Shown one piece after another: positions 1 to 9,284 of a DNA stretch of 64,000 nucleotides. A program made the position numbers and the translations under genes. Position 1 is the stretch's first letter, and each line of letters opens with the position of its first letter. The DNA comes from UBA1926 sp002337215 (GTDB lineage: Bacteria > Planctomycetota > Phycisphaerae > Phycisphaerales > UBA1924), in assembly GCA_963973795.1 (NCBI GenBank), contig CAXBAF010000015.1, positions 32,136-96,135 on the forward strand. Direction: 5' to 3'. Under the pieces are notes generated by a model. The model was not told where the DNA came from, ran no database searches, and saw only the letters and a list, made by a program, of their open reading frames with translations.

Positions 1-636
1 GGGCTCATTGAGCTCGATCTCGATCTCGTGCTCGATCTCCGCCGGATCGATCCGCCCCGAGCGGGCGTTGAACCAGACGTAGCCGATCAGCCCCAGGATG
101 AGCAGCGTCCCGTCGATCCGGCCGATGAACCCCGCGTCGCGCCAGCCGATGCCCTCGCCGGCCCGGCCCCACGGGAACAGCCCGTCAAGCATCGTCAGCG
201 AAGCGAGCACCGTGAGGATGAACATCAGCGGCGCATCGACCCGCCAGATCGAGCGCTCGATCGGCACGGGGCTGATGATCGCGGTGACGCCCAGGATCAG
301 ACAGATGTTCGCGATGTTCGACCCGAGCACGTTGCCGACCGCGAGCCCGCCCGAGTCCTTCAGCGCCGCCCCGACGGAGGCCGCCAGTTCCGGGGCGCTG
401 GTGCCGAACGCGACCACCGTGACCCCGATGAAGAACGGGCTGACGCCCAGCTTCCGCGCAAGACGGACGGCTCCGTGGACCATGAAGTCCGCGCCGATCA
501 CGAGGAGCACCAGCGCGATCACCAGGCCGACCGCGTTCCCCGCGATCGAACCGCCGATCGGGATCCAGCCCAGCCGCGCACCGCCGCCGATGGCGAGCGT
601 GACCGCGAACAGGATGGGCAAGAAGGCTCGTGGCAT
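1..636 (-). CDS. Na+/Ca2+ exchanger (YrbG/CaxA-like), N-terminal part
   Basis: The N-terminal 212 residues of an inner-membrane cation antiporter of the CaCA family; the rest lies beyond the left edge. The protein starts MPRAFLPILF at 636 and has several hydrophobic helices. The diagnostic alpha-1 repeat is visible around residues 66-82 (VVAFGTSAPELAASVGA), followed by GNVLGSNIANICLILG around residues 98-113, which is the GNxxGSNxxN signature of the family. A charged loop (EIEHEIEIELNEP) at the truncation point fits the cytoplasmic loop that separates the two repeats in this family. Ca2+/Na+ exchange is inferred from the family; the true ion is not shown by the sequence. Confidence 0.9.
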   Translation of the reverse strand, partial: MPRAFLPILFAVTLAIGGGARLGWIPIGGSIAGNAVGLVIALVLLVIGADFMVHGAVRLARKLGVSPFFIGVTVVAFGTSAPELAASVGAALKDSGGLAVGNVLGSNIANICLILGVTAIISPVPIERSIWRVDAPLMFILTVLASLTMLDGLFPWGRAGEGIGWRDAGFIGRIDGTLLILGLIGYVWFNARSGRIDPAEIEHEIEIELNEP

Positions 637-718
637 GGGAATGATTGCGACGCTGCGATGCGTGCGGGAGGGCCGCAACGATAGGGGCCCGCCCGGTGTG
701 AGCCTACGGCAACGCCGG

Positions 719-1759
719 CTACCGCGCCGAGGGGACAATCACCAGCACCTGCTGGGCAGGCCTGGGCGGAGTGGACAGGATCCGCCCCCGCAGAACAAGC
801 AGCGACTCACCGAACGTTCCCGCGGGCAGCGATCCCGCCGGCATCGGACTCGGCCCGGCCGGGCCCATCTCCTCGCGATCGTCGTCGATCCCAACACCCA
901 GCGAGGGGGGCTGGAGGACGCCGTCGGCGGGCGAACGCGTGCGCGGCGCAGGCTCGGGGCCGGCCTCGGTCGCGCTGTTGTTCACGCCGCTCTCCCCGGT
1001 CGCGGGATCCTCCCCCGAGCCCTCGACCACCCACACCTCGCCGGGGCTCGCCGGCACGATCACGAGCGCCGTGTCCGGGTCGAGCCTGTGGCTCAGCAGC
1101 AATTCGTTCATGATCAGAGGTGATCGGTCCCGGCCGTCCAGGGGCGTGCCCGACAACGCGAGCTCGACGCGGATCGGACCGCGCCGGACACCCGGCTCGA
1201 CCCACGATCGCACGACCAGCCTTGTGAGCACCGGCACAGGGCGACCACCGAGCGCACCCCCGTCGCTCTCAAGCCGGCGCGACGCGACGCCCGCCCACGT
1301 GGTCGGCTGCCCCAGCCAGAGCCGCTGCACCGCATCGATGTGCGGCATCCCGCGCTCGAGCGACGCGACGAGTTCGACGGGGATCTCCACGAGCCGGAAG
1401 CCGTGCTCGCGCCACCGGCGTTCGTCGCGCTGGTCGAGACCGCCGCCCGCCCTCGTGGGTTCATGCGGCGCGAGCGCGTTCGCGATCGGACCACCCAGCG
1501 GATCGATCGTCCACGTCCGCACCTCGATGCCGTTCACGTCCCCCGCATCGCGCACAACGGGCAACGCCGAGCGCGGTGTCCCCGTTCCGGTCGGATCGCC
1601 CGCCGGCGAACCGGGCGAGTACGGACCGGGCACCGCGGCCTGGCCCGCCCCCCCGCATCCAACAGGCAGGGCGACCAGGCCGAGCGACAGCGCGATGAGC
1701 GCGGCGGCGCGACGGACCGACCGGGCGCGAGACATCCGCGTGCGCACAGGCCTGTTCAT
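719..1759 (-). CDS. Hypothetical lipoprotein
   Basis: A 346-residue protein of unknown function. The N-terminus is positively charged (MNRPVRTRMSRARSVRR), followed by a hydrophobic stretch (ALIALSLGLVALP) and a lipobox-like VGC near residue 35, so it is probably a lipid-anchored envelope protein. A Gly/Pro/Ser-rich linker (residues about 36-60) leads to a mixed alpha/beta body. Residues 260-300 are again rich in Pro and Gly and probably disordered. No catalytic motif was recognised. It lies 46 bp downstream of the LOG-family gene on the same strand and may be the last gene of that transcription unit. Confidence 0.7.
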   Translation of the reverse strand: MNRPVRTRMSRARSVRRAAALIALSLGLVALPVGCGGAGQAAVPGPYSPGSPAGDPTGTGTPRSALPVVRDAGDVNGIEVRTWTIDPLGGPIANALAPHEPTRAGGGLDQRDERRWREHGFRLVEIPVELVASLERGMPHIDAVQRLWLGQPTTWAGVASRRLESDGGALGGRPVPVLTRLVVRSWVEPGVRRGPIRVELALSGTPLDGRDRSPLIMNELLLSHRLDPDTALVIVPASPGEVWVVEGSGEDPATGESGVNNSATEAGPEPAPRTRSPADGVLQPPSLGVGIDDDREEMGPAGPSPMPAGSLPAGTFGESLLVLRGRILSTPPRPAQQVLVIVPSAR

Positions 1760-1805
1760 ACCGATCTGGTCATCCCCCGGTGTACTTCCCGGTTCATTCC
1801 GCGGC

Positions 1806-2969
1806 TCACCCGGCGGCGGTCGAGAGTTCGTTGATCCGGTCGATCAGCTTGCGCACCAACGCGAACTGCCGACGCGTGTGCGTGAACGCGAGCCTGGGCA
1901 GGTCCAGGTGGTCGCTCTCTTCCGTATACGGCCCGCGCTGCGTGATGTTGCCCTTCTTGACGAGCCCCTTGAACTCGTCGTTCAGGGTCGCGACCGCGTC
2001 GTCGGACAACGGGGTCTTGATCCGGATGATCAGGTCGTCGCGCACGTACCGCGACGAGTGGTAGTTCTTGTAGAACTGCAGGACGTGGCGGGTCGCGTCG
2101 GCGGGGTCCTTGGCAAAGTAGAACAGGTTCAGGTCCTCGGGGCTGATCCAGCCCCGGCTCAGCAGCTCGTCTTTGATAAACCGGATGAAGCCGTCCCAGT
2201 AGTTGCTCTCCTTGCCGTCGCCCTCCACCAGCACGATCGGGATCATGCTCGCCTTGCCGGTCTGCACGAGCGTCAGCGTTTCGTACGCCTCGTCCATGGT
2301 GCCGAACCCGCCGGGGAAGCAGACCACCGCCTCGGACTGGCTGAGGAACATGAGCTTGCGGGTGAAGAAGTAGCGGAAGTGGATGAGTTTGTCGTCGCCG
2401 TCGATGACGGTGTTCGCGGTCGTCTCGAACGGGAGGCGGATCGCGACGCCGAAACTCGACGCACGACCCGGGCCCTCGTGCCCGGCCTTCATGATGCCGT
2501 CGCCCGCGCCGGTGATCGCCATCCACCCGGCCTCCGCCATCATGCGGCTGAACTCGACCGCCGCGACGTAGTCCGTGTGGTCCTCGGGTGTGCGCGCGCT
2601 GCCGAAGATCGTCACCTTGTGCGGCTCGGGGTACGCCCCGAACACGCGGTAGGCGTACCGCAGCTCTTTCATCGCCGCGGTCATCAGCTTCAGCTCGCCG
2701 GTGTCGCGCCCGTCCGGGATGAGTTTGAGCGCCGTGGTCACGAGATCACGCACGAGCTTGATCCGGAACGACTCCTTCTCCGCGGGCGCGCACTCGCAGA
2801 TCAGATCGTCGATGGCTTTCTGGATTACGGGCGAGTCGGGCCGCTTCTGTTCGGGCTGTTCCGGCGGGGCCGCGGATTCGTCCTTGAGCTCGACCGCGTC
2901 GGTGGGATCGAGTTCCTGTCGGTGAGGGCCGTGCGGCGCGAGATCCGTTCTATTGGGGTCAATCGTCAT
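1806..2969 (-). CDS. LOG-family protein (lysine-decarboxylase-like Rossmann fold)
   Basis: 387 residues. The LOG-family phosphate-binding signature PGGFGTMDEA is intact in the middle of the protein, preceded by the nucleotide-fold segments VTIFGSARTPED and AITGAGDGIMKAGHEG. Characterised members (LonelyGuy and related proteins) cleave ribose-5-phosphate from nucleoside monophosphates such as AMP; whether this one makes a cytokinin-like base or recycles nucleotides is unknown. It is longer than minimal LOG proteins (about 180-200 residues), with an acidic Pro-rich N-terminus of about 50 residues and a long C-terminal extension, resembling the larger bacterial group. Its ATG overlaps the stop of the upstream AsmA-like gene (ATGA, 2966-2969), so translation is probably coupled. 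Confidence 0.88.
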   Translation of the reverse strand: MTIDPNRTDLAPHGPHRQELDPTDAVELKDESAAPPEQPEQKRPDSPVIQKAIDDLICECAPAEKESFRIKLVRDLVTTALKLIPDGRDTGELKLMTAAMKELRYAYRVFGAYPEPHKVTIFGSARTPEDHTDYVAAVEFSRMMAEAGWMAITGAGDGIMKAGHEGPGRASSFGVAIRLPFETTANTVIDGDDKLIHFRYFFTRKLMFLSQSEAVVCFPGGFGTMDEAYETLTLVQTGKASMIPIVLVEGDGKESNYWDGFIRFIKDELLSRGWISPEDLNLFYFAKDPADATRHVLQFYKNYHSSRYVRDDLIIRIKTPLSDDAVATLNDEFKGLVKKGNITQRGPYTEESDHLDLPRLAFTHTRRQFALVRKLIDRINELSTAAG

Positions 2970-5900
2970 GGGACATCATTGCCCCCTCCCCGCGTCGGCG
3001 CGGCCTGGCCCCTGCCGGACCGCTGAAGCAGCGCCCCGGCCTCCCGGATCCGCTGGCGGACCCCCGCGTCGCTCGCCCCGATCGATCGGAGCCGATCGCC
3101 GGGCCCCGCCCCCACGAGCGACCCCAGGACCCGCCGGGTCTCCTCGAACGTAACCGGTGTGATCTCGGGCTCGGCGATCGTGCCCCCGATCCGCGTCGAG
3201 ATCAGCTCGTCGCGGAGCGATTCGACCACGTCGGTGAGCACCGGGACGCGGTTGAGCGCACGCGACCGCACCCTCAGATCGAGCTCGCCTCCCGGCAGCG
3301 TCAGGTCCCCCGCGCCCAGCAACTCGACCCGCCCGCTCAGCACCGCGAAGTCCTCGAACACGACGCGGTCGCCGTCGAGCAACAAATTGGCGTAGGCGAG
3401 CCCCAGATCCTCCCCGATCGGGATCTGGAGATTGGACACCTCGATCAAGCGGGTGAGCAGCGGGAGCTGGACGACGGGCCCCCCGCCCGCGATGAGCCGG
3501 CCCCGGCCGCGCCGGCCCATCGGCGTGCCGACGGTGCCCGACAACGAGAGCGATGCGCTGAGCAGGCCGCGCGACCGATCCGCGGATTGATCCCAGATCG
3601 CGCTCTCGATCTCGGCCGCGATGTCCGGGTCGGTCGTCTGTGCGATGTCGTCTCGCACCTCGTCGGCAAGCGTGCGGTCTGGTTCGATCTTGATGTCCTC
3701 GAGCAGCGGAGCGATGCGGACCTCGGCGAGGTGGAGATCGGTCCAGTACCCGCGCACGCCATCGGGCGCGCCGCCCTCGGGCGGACTGATGCGCACGCTC
3801 GCGGTCATTCGCCCGCCGTGGGCGTCGGCATCGAAATCGGGCACGAGCACGCTGCCCGGGTCCGTCCCGCTGAGGACGGTGGCGCGCGCATTGGTGATGC
3901 GGAGGCCCTTGAGACGTGCGCGGTCGGCCCGGACCGCCAGGCTGAACTGCGCGGGACGCGCCGGGTCGGGCCGATCGGCCTCGAAGACCACCTCCCCCCG
4001 GAGTTCGGTGACCGGGACACCGATCGCGAGTGAGGCATCGGCGAAACGAGCGGTGCCCTTCGCGTTGACATCGGCGAACAGCCCGCCCGGCACGGCGCGC
4101 ATGGACAGGTCCAGGCCCTCGACCTCTGTCGCGCCCGACACGTCGAGTTCGAGCGTGTCGAAGATCTCGCCGATCGTCTGGGGCGCGAGGCCCAGCAGGG
4201 CCTGGGAGAGCCCGGCGGATGTCGCGTCGATGCGGAGACGGATATCCGTGCCGGAATCGGTGATCGACCAGTCGCCGTCGAACGCGAGTTCGGTCCTGTT
4301 CTCGGGCTCGGTCGACCTGAGCCGGACCCCTTCGAATGCGCCTGTTTTCCCCGCGAAGACGATCGTTCCCTCGGCCTCGGGAAAGACCAGGACGCCGCGT
4401 GGCGTGCGGATCGTCGCCGTGCGCGGTCGCGTCCGCCCGCTGTACATGCCCGCTTCGTCTCGCTCGAGATCGAGATCGAACCGGCCCACTGGCTCGTACA
4501 TCTCCGCGAGCGCGACGAGCGTCGGGAGACGCTCAATGGATTGCCGCGTGAGCGGCGACTCGAACCGCCCGCCCCGGAGCGTGATCGCGAGCGGGGTGGT
4601 CGCGAAGGCCTCGCCGATCCTGACGGGTTCGAGCACGCCGAGCCGGCCCGCGGGCGTGCGCACGCCCGCGTCGGCTCCCGACGTGCCGACCGTCTCCAGA
4701 TCGACCGCGAATGCGTCGAACACGACCCGGGGCTGACCCTCGAGCATCACGGTCGCGACGCCATCGCCCCGCGACGCGGACAGCCGGAGACCCTGGTAGT
4801 CAAAGTCGATCCGGTCGATGTCGGTGAGGGCGACCCGGATGTCGGCGGTGCGTCCGAAGTCGGGGCCCAGCCTGCCGCGGATGGTCGTCTCGATGCCCAG
4901 GCTGCCCGCCGGGTCGTGACGCGCGCGCAGTTCGACGAGTTTCGCCGCCGCGTTCTGATCGAAAATCCCCACCAAAGGCTCCGCGGGGATGCCAAGGTCC
5001 GCCGAGGGGAGACGGACCACGGCGTCGATCGTCGGGCGCACGAGGCGGTCGTTTCCCTTGCCCGGCTCTTCTGCGGTGTTCTCTCCCTGGGATCGCAGCG
5101 CGCCCCAGTCGGCCCCCTCCGGGAGCCGGAGCGTCGCGGCGATGACCGCGCCGTCGGCGCGCGCGCCGCTCTCGTTGGCGGTGAGGTCGCCGGTGATCTC
5201 GAAGGACACCGTGTCCCGGGTCGCGGTGGCGAGGCCCGAACCGTTGCGCATCGTCGTGCGCGCCTCGGCGATGTCGGCGGTCAGCCCGTTCAGTTCGCTT
5301 CGGATCGTGTAGTTGAGTGCGCTCCGGTTGTCGCGGACGGTGGGCACGATGTCGGCGGTCGCATCCACGGAACCGTCGAGGCCCAGGCTCTTGAAGAGGC
5401 TCGCGAGCCGAACGGGGCCCATGTCACGCGAGCCGTCGGGGTCGGCGGTCTCGTCCGCGTCGGGCCCGGCGACGGCGCGGATGAGCAGCGGGCCGATCGG
5501 GATCCCCCTCGTTTCGACGCGCACCGTCGGCAGCGTGTCTCCGTCCGGGCTCGCGGCCTTCGCGGCATCGGACGTGTCCATCACGGCGTCGATGGTGACC
5601 TCGCCCCCCGCGATCGCCTCGCCCTTGTCGACGATGAGATGGAGTTGGTCCTCGCCGATCGTGACGCGGACGTCCTCGCCGACCGCGGGGAGGGGGAACA
5701 TTTCGGTGAGGAAGCCGACCCTGGGGAAATGGAGCCTGATATCTCGGGTCCAGATGCTCTCGACGCCCTCCTGGCGGATGAACCGCATCTCGACATCGGC
5801 GCTGCCGCCCAACGCGAACACGGGGGCGCGGTCGAGATCCGCACGGATGCGGGCCTCTTCTTCCGTAAGGCGGTCGCGCTCGACCGCGCCGATGCCGGGC

Positions 5901-7630
5901 GCGGCGGCCCACGCGGCGCGCTCGGCATCGATGGCGGCGAGACGCGCCAGCTGCGGCGCGGCCTGGTCGGGAGTGCGGATCAGGCCCTCGTCGATGAGCT
6001 CGGCGTACTCACGCGTGTTGAACAGGACATCGACGAGTTCGCGGCGCGCGGGGTTGAGGGCGGAGAGGAGCGCGTCGTCGATGGCGAGATCGGTCACCGC
6101 GAGATCGAGATCAACGGCGCTCGTCGGCCCGAGCGGGGCGATCGTCCCGCCCCCCGTCAGCCGCGCCCCTGAGGGGCTCGTGCCGTCGATGTTCTCGACG
6201 AGCATGCGCTTGGTGTTGAACAGAAAATCAACGGCGAGATCGTTGAAGGTATACGGGAACCCCCGGAAGGCGGCGCTGCCCCGGCGCATCGCGAGTGCGC
6301 CGCTCAGGCGGACGGCGTCCGGGTCCTCCGGATCGGGCTCGAGATCGTCCGGGTAGACGAAGCGAGCGAGCAAGCCGTTGTTGGACTCGGGGATTGCCGG
6401 GAGCTTGCGGGCGAGCCAGATGACGGCCTCGACGTCGGCCTCGGGCCTGCCGAACCGCTCGGTCTGCTCGATGACGTCGGGCGGCACGTGATCGAGCAGG
6501 GCGATATCGCGCTCCCACCGCAGGCGGGGCGTGACGAGCCGGGCAACGAACGGGCTCGTGCGCGGATCGAAGCCGAACAGGTCGAACTGGACGGCCTGTT
6601 CAAGCGGTCCGGCACGACCCGTGAGATCGGCGGAGATGCGGTTGTCGCTGACGAAGAGCCTGCCGGTGACATCGGTGAGCCGAGCGGGCTCGTCGGAGCG
6701 CGCGTCCTCGGCGGTAAACGGCAGCGTAAGGGCGACCGATTCGAGATCGACGGTGATCTCCGCGCCCCGGTCGGCGGAGATCGCGATCGTGCGCGGGACG
6801 ATCCGGCCTTCGAGCCGGAGCCGGGTCCAGATGTCGCGGAACCTCGTGGGGATCGACGACGCGGGCCAATCGTCGAGGTTCACACCGCCGAGCGTGCACG
6901 TCACGCCTTTGGGGTCGATGTAGCCCGTGACCTCCAGGCCCGATTCTCCGGCGCGTCGCGTGAGCGAGAAGAAGGATCGCTGGGTGCCGGCGTCCGAGCC
7001 GTCCGCCTGCGGCGCGAGCACGCCGGAGATCGGGAAATCTGCGAGGACCGCGTATGGGGTGCCGGCGTCGTCGGGTCGGCCGTGCTCGCCCAGTTCCACG
7101 CGCCCGTTACGGACGATGACAGTTGGGATCGCGACGCCGCCCCCGGTCTTCTCGGCCCCGAAGATGCCGAGCCTCGTCGCGTTGATCGACCCCGTCGACG
7201 CGTCCTGGCTGATCCGGAGCAGGGGCGATTCGAGTTCGACGGATCGCACCGCTTCTGGAGACGTGAGCGCGCCCCAGTTGAGTTCGACCAGCAGGCGATC
7301 GGCGGTGAAGACCTCGCCCTCGGTCCCCTGCGTCTCGCGGACGCGGACACGGACATCACGCAGGAGCACGGAGAGATCGGGGGTGATCACGATGGAACCC
7401 GCCTCGACCTCCGCGCCGAGCGCGGCTTCGAGCCGGGGCAGAACCAGCGACTTGGTCACACCGGTCCGCGTGAAGACGAACACCGCGATCAACAGCGCCG
7501 CGAGCGCGAAGAGAAAGCCACGCCAGACTTTGCGGCGAAGGCGGCGCGGGGTGAGCGGTTTCCTGGCCTTCTCCGGCGTGTCGCCGGGGTCGGCCTCGGG
7601 CCGCTCGGGTGTGTGAGCATCGGAGTCCAT
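2966..7630 (-). CDS. Giant AsmA/TamB/YhdP-like envelope protein
   Basis: About 1554 residues when started at ATG 7628-7630 (MDSDAHTPERP). A short cytoplasmic tail rich in Arg/Lys (PRRLRRKVWRG) is followed by a single membrane helix (FLFALAALLIAVFVFT). Then comes a very long periplasmic beta-rich body with the typical AsmA-type start: PRLEAALGAEVEAGSIVITP, then LLRDVRVRV. Near the C-terminus is the AsmA-like-2-style pattern (GLLSASLSLSGTVGTPMGRR, then GGGPVVQLPLLTRL and GAGDLTLPGGELDLRVRSR). Relatives are thought to form long hydrophobic grooves that carry phospholipid between the inner and outer membranes; that role is inferred here. It is the first gene of a minus-strand unit (AsmA-like, LOG, lipoprotein). 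An upstream in-frame ATG at 7687 would add 19 residues and looks less likely. Confidence 0.82.
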   Translation of the reverse strand: MDSDAHTPERPEADPGDTPEKARKPLTPRRLRRKVWRGFLFALAALLIAVFVFTRTGVTKSLVLPRLEAALGAEVEAGSIVITPDLSVLLRDVRVRVRETQGTEGEVFTADRLLVELNWGALTSPEAVRSVELESPLLRISQDASTGSINATRLGIFGAEKTGGGVAIPTVIVRNGRVELGEHGRPDDAGTPYAVLADFPISGVLAPQADGSDAGTQRSFFSLTRRAGESGLEVTGYIDPKGVTCTLGGVNLDDWPASSIPTRFRDIWTRLRLEGRIVPRTIAISADRGAEITVDLESVALTLPFTAEDARSDEPARLTDVTGRLFVSDNRISADLTGRAGPLEQAVQFDLFGFDPRTSPFVARLVTPRLRWERDIALLDHVPPDVIEQTERFGRPEADVEAVIWLARKLPAIPESNNGLLARFVYPDDLEPDPEDPDAVRLSGALAMRRGSAAFRGFPYTFNDLAVDFLFNTKRMLVENIDGTSPSGARLTGGGTIAPLGPTSAVDLDLAVTDLAIDDALLSALNPARRELVDVLFNTREYAELIDEGLIRTPDQAAPQLARLAAIDAERAAWAAAPGIGAVERDRLTEEEARIRADLDRAPVFALGGSADVEMRFIRQEGVESIWTRDIRLHFPRVGFLTEMFPLPAVGEDVRVTIGEDQLHLIVDKGEAIAGGEVTIDAVMDTSDAAKAASPDGDTLPTVRVETRGIPIGPLLIRAVAGPDADETADPDGSRDMGPVRLASLFKSLGLDGSVDATADIVPTVRDNRSALNYTIRSELNGLTADIAEARTTMRNGSGLATATRDTVSFEITGDLTANESGARADGAVIAATLRLPEGADWGALRSQGENTAEEPGKGNDRLVRPTIDAVVRLPSADLGIPAEPLVGIFDQNAAAKLVELRARHDPAGSLGIETTIRGRLGPDFGRTADIRVALTDIDRIDFDYQGLRLSASRGDGVATVMLEGQPRVVFDAFAVDLETVGTSGADAGVRTPAGRLGVLEPVRIGEAFATTPLAITLRGGRFESPLTRQSIERLPTLVALAEMYEPVGRFDLDLERDEAGMYSGRTRPRTATIRTPRGVLVFPEAEGTIVFAGKTGAFEGVRLRSTEPENRTELAFDGDWSITDSGTDIRLRIDATSAGLSQALLGLAPQTIGEIFDTLELDVSGATEVEGLDLSMRAVPGGLFADVNAKGTARFADASLAIGVPVTELRGEVVFEADRPDPARPAQFSLAVRADRARLKGLRITNARATVLSGTDPGSVLVPDFDADAHGGRMTASVRISPPEGGAPDGVRGYWTDLHLAEVRIAPLLEDIKIEPDRTLADEVRDDIAQTTDPDIAAEIESAIWDQSADRSRGLLSASLSLSGTVGTPMGRRGRGRLIAGGGPVVQLPLLTRLIEVSNLQIPIGEDLGLAYANLLLDGDRVVFEDFAVLSGRVELLGAGDLTLPGGELDLRVRSRALNRVPVLTDVVESLRDELISTRIGGTIAEPEITPVTFEETRRVLGSLVGAGPGDRLRSIGASDAGVRQRIREAGALLQRSGRGQAAPTRGGGNDVP

Positions 7631-7788
7631 GTGTCGGATCGGGTTCGGCCCTGAGATGCTACCGGTTGGGCCCAGCGGGCGATTCACTCGTGATGAAGAA
7701 TGCGATCAGGTTCCTAACGGGATATGCTACTCCGCGGTGGTCGGCCGCCCGGTTGCGGGCCGTTCGATCGGGCTTTGGAGTGTGCAGG

Positions 7789-9237
7789 ATGGCGAAAGCA
7801 AAGAAGGTCTTCGCGTGCACCGCGTGCGGCGGGACGCAGCACCGCTGGGCGGGCAAGTGCCCCGATTGCGGCGCGTGGGACACGCTCGAAGAGCACAAGA
7901 TCGATACCGGCGCGGACCGCGACCCGCACAAGGGGCTCGTCGAGGGCTGGGCGAACACGATCGCGGGGAGCGACGACGTGCTCGGCGGATCGCCCAAGGC
8001 GGCACCGATCGACGAGGTCGCGCCCGATCCCTCGGCGGCGGCGCGGATCTCGACGGGGATCGGCGAGTTCGACCGGGTGCTCGGATCGGGCGAGCACGGG
8101 GCGGGGCTGGTCCCGGGGAGCGCGGTGCTGATCGGGGGCGAGCCTGGCATCGGCAAGAGCACGCTGCTGATGCAGGCGGCGGCGGGGTGGGCGTCGGTGA
8201 TTGATCCGAAGAAAGGACCGGATTGGTCGCGCAAGGTTTTATATGTCACGAGCGAGGAGTCGGCCGAGCAGGTGCAGCAGCGCGCGCACAGACTGGGTGT
8301 ATCGAGCGAGCCAAACTTGTATGTGCTCGCGGATACGAACCTCGCGCGGATCGTCGAGCAGGTCCGGCAGTTGAAGCCGGCGGTGCTGATCATCGATTCG
8401 ATACAGATGATCTACAAGGCGGACCTCGACGCGTCGCCGGGATCGGTGTCGCAGTTGCGTCGCTGCGCGGCGGAGCTGGTGTATCTCGCGAAGGCGAGCG
8501 GGACGGCCGTGCTGCTGGTGGGGCATGTGACCAAGGAGGGGCAGCTCGCGGGGCCGCGTGTGCTCGAGCACTTGGTTGACGCGGTGCTCTACTTCGAGGG
8601 CGACCGGTTCCACGCGGGCCGGATCGTGCGCGCGGTGAAAAATAGATACGGCACGACGCTCGAGCTCGGCATCTTCGAGATGGGGGGGCAGGGGCTCGTC
8701 CCCGTCGCGGACGGGGGCGGGGCGAGCTTCGACGAGAACACGCCGGGCCCCGGGTCGGTGGTGTGCCCCGTCATGCACGGCTCGCGCTGCGTGCTCGTCG
8801 AGATCCAGGCGCTCACGGCGACGGGGTTCCTCGGCGCGGCGAAGCGGAAATCGAGCGGGCTGGACACGAGCCGACTCGCGATGCTCATCGCGGTGCTCGA
8901 GCAGCACGCGGGGCTGCGGCTCGCGGACCGCGACATCTTCGCGAGCGCCGTGGGGGGCGTGCGGGTCGTTGAACCGGCGAGCGACCTGGCGCTGCTGCTC
9001 GCGATCGCGGGGGCGCACTACAAGCGGGCGGTCGAGCCCAGAACCATCGTCCTGGGCGAGGTCGGGCTGGGCGGCGAAGTCCGCCCTGTCTCGCAGATCG
9101 AGCAGCGGCTGCGGGAGGCCGCGCGGCTCGGGGCACGGCGGGCGATCGTGCCCCAGATGCGCGGGGTGACGAAGATCGGCGGGCTGAACATCGTGAGCGT
9201 GCGGAATGTGGATCGGGCGATCGAACTGATTACCTGA
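7789..9237 (+). CDS. radA: DNA repair protein RadA
   Basis: 482 residues and full length for RadA (Sms), a RecA-like DnaB-type branch-migration helicase used in recombination. The N-terminal zinc finger is CTACGG...CPDCG. The Walker A motif is GGEPGIGKSTLL, the RadA-specific KNRYG motif is present (VKNRYGTTLELG), and the C-terminal Lon-protease-like domain is intact (SAVGGVRVVEPASDLALLLA; LGEVGLGGEVRPVSQIEQRL). The start is set at ATG 7789 because GGAG lies 8 nt upstream and the zinc finger begins directly after it; the frame is open further upstream but with no homology. It is divergent from the AsmA-like gene and followed 47 bp later by polA. Confidence 0.96.
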   Translation: MAKAKKVFACTACGGTQHRWAGKCPDCGAWDTLEEHKIDTGADRDPHKGLVEGWANTIAGSDDVLGGSPKAAPIDEVAPDPSAAARISTGIGEFDRVLGSGEHGAGLVPGSAVLIGGEPGIGKSTLLMQAAAGWASVIDPKKGPDWSRKVLYVTSEESAEQVQQRAHRLGVSSEPNLYVLADTNLARIVEQVRQLKPAVLIIDSIQMIYKADLDASPGSVSQLRRCAAELVYLAKASGTAVLLVGHVTKEGQLAGPRVLEHLVDAVLYFEGDRFHAGRIVRAVKNRYGTTLELGIFEMGGQGLVPVADGGGASFDENTPGPGSVVCPVMHGSRCVLVEIQALTATGFLGAAKRKSSGLDTSRLAMLIAVLEQHAGLRLADRDIFASAVGGVRVVEPASDLALLLAIAGAHYKRAVEPRTIVLGEVGLGGEVRPVSQIEQRLREAARLGARRAIVPQMRGVTKIGGLNIVSVRNVDRAIELIT

Positions 9238-9284
9238 GCCGCAGAAACGGACAGGTCCGTGGTCGGTCGCGATACCCTGCCCCC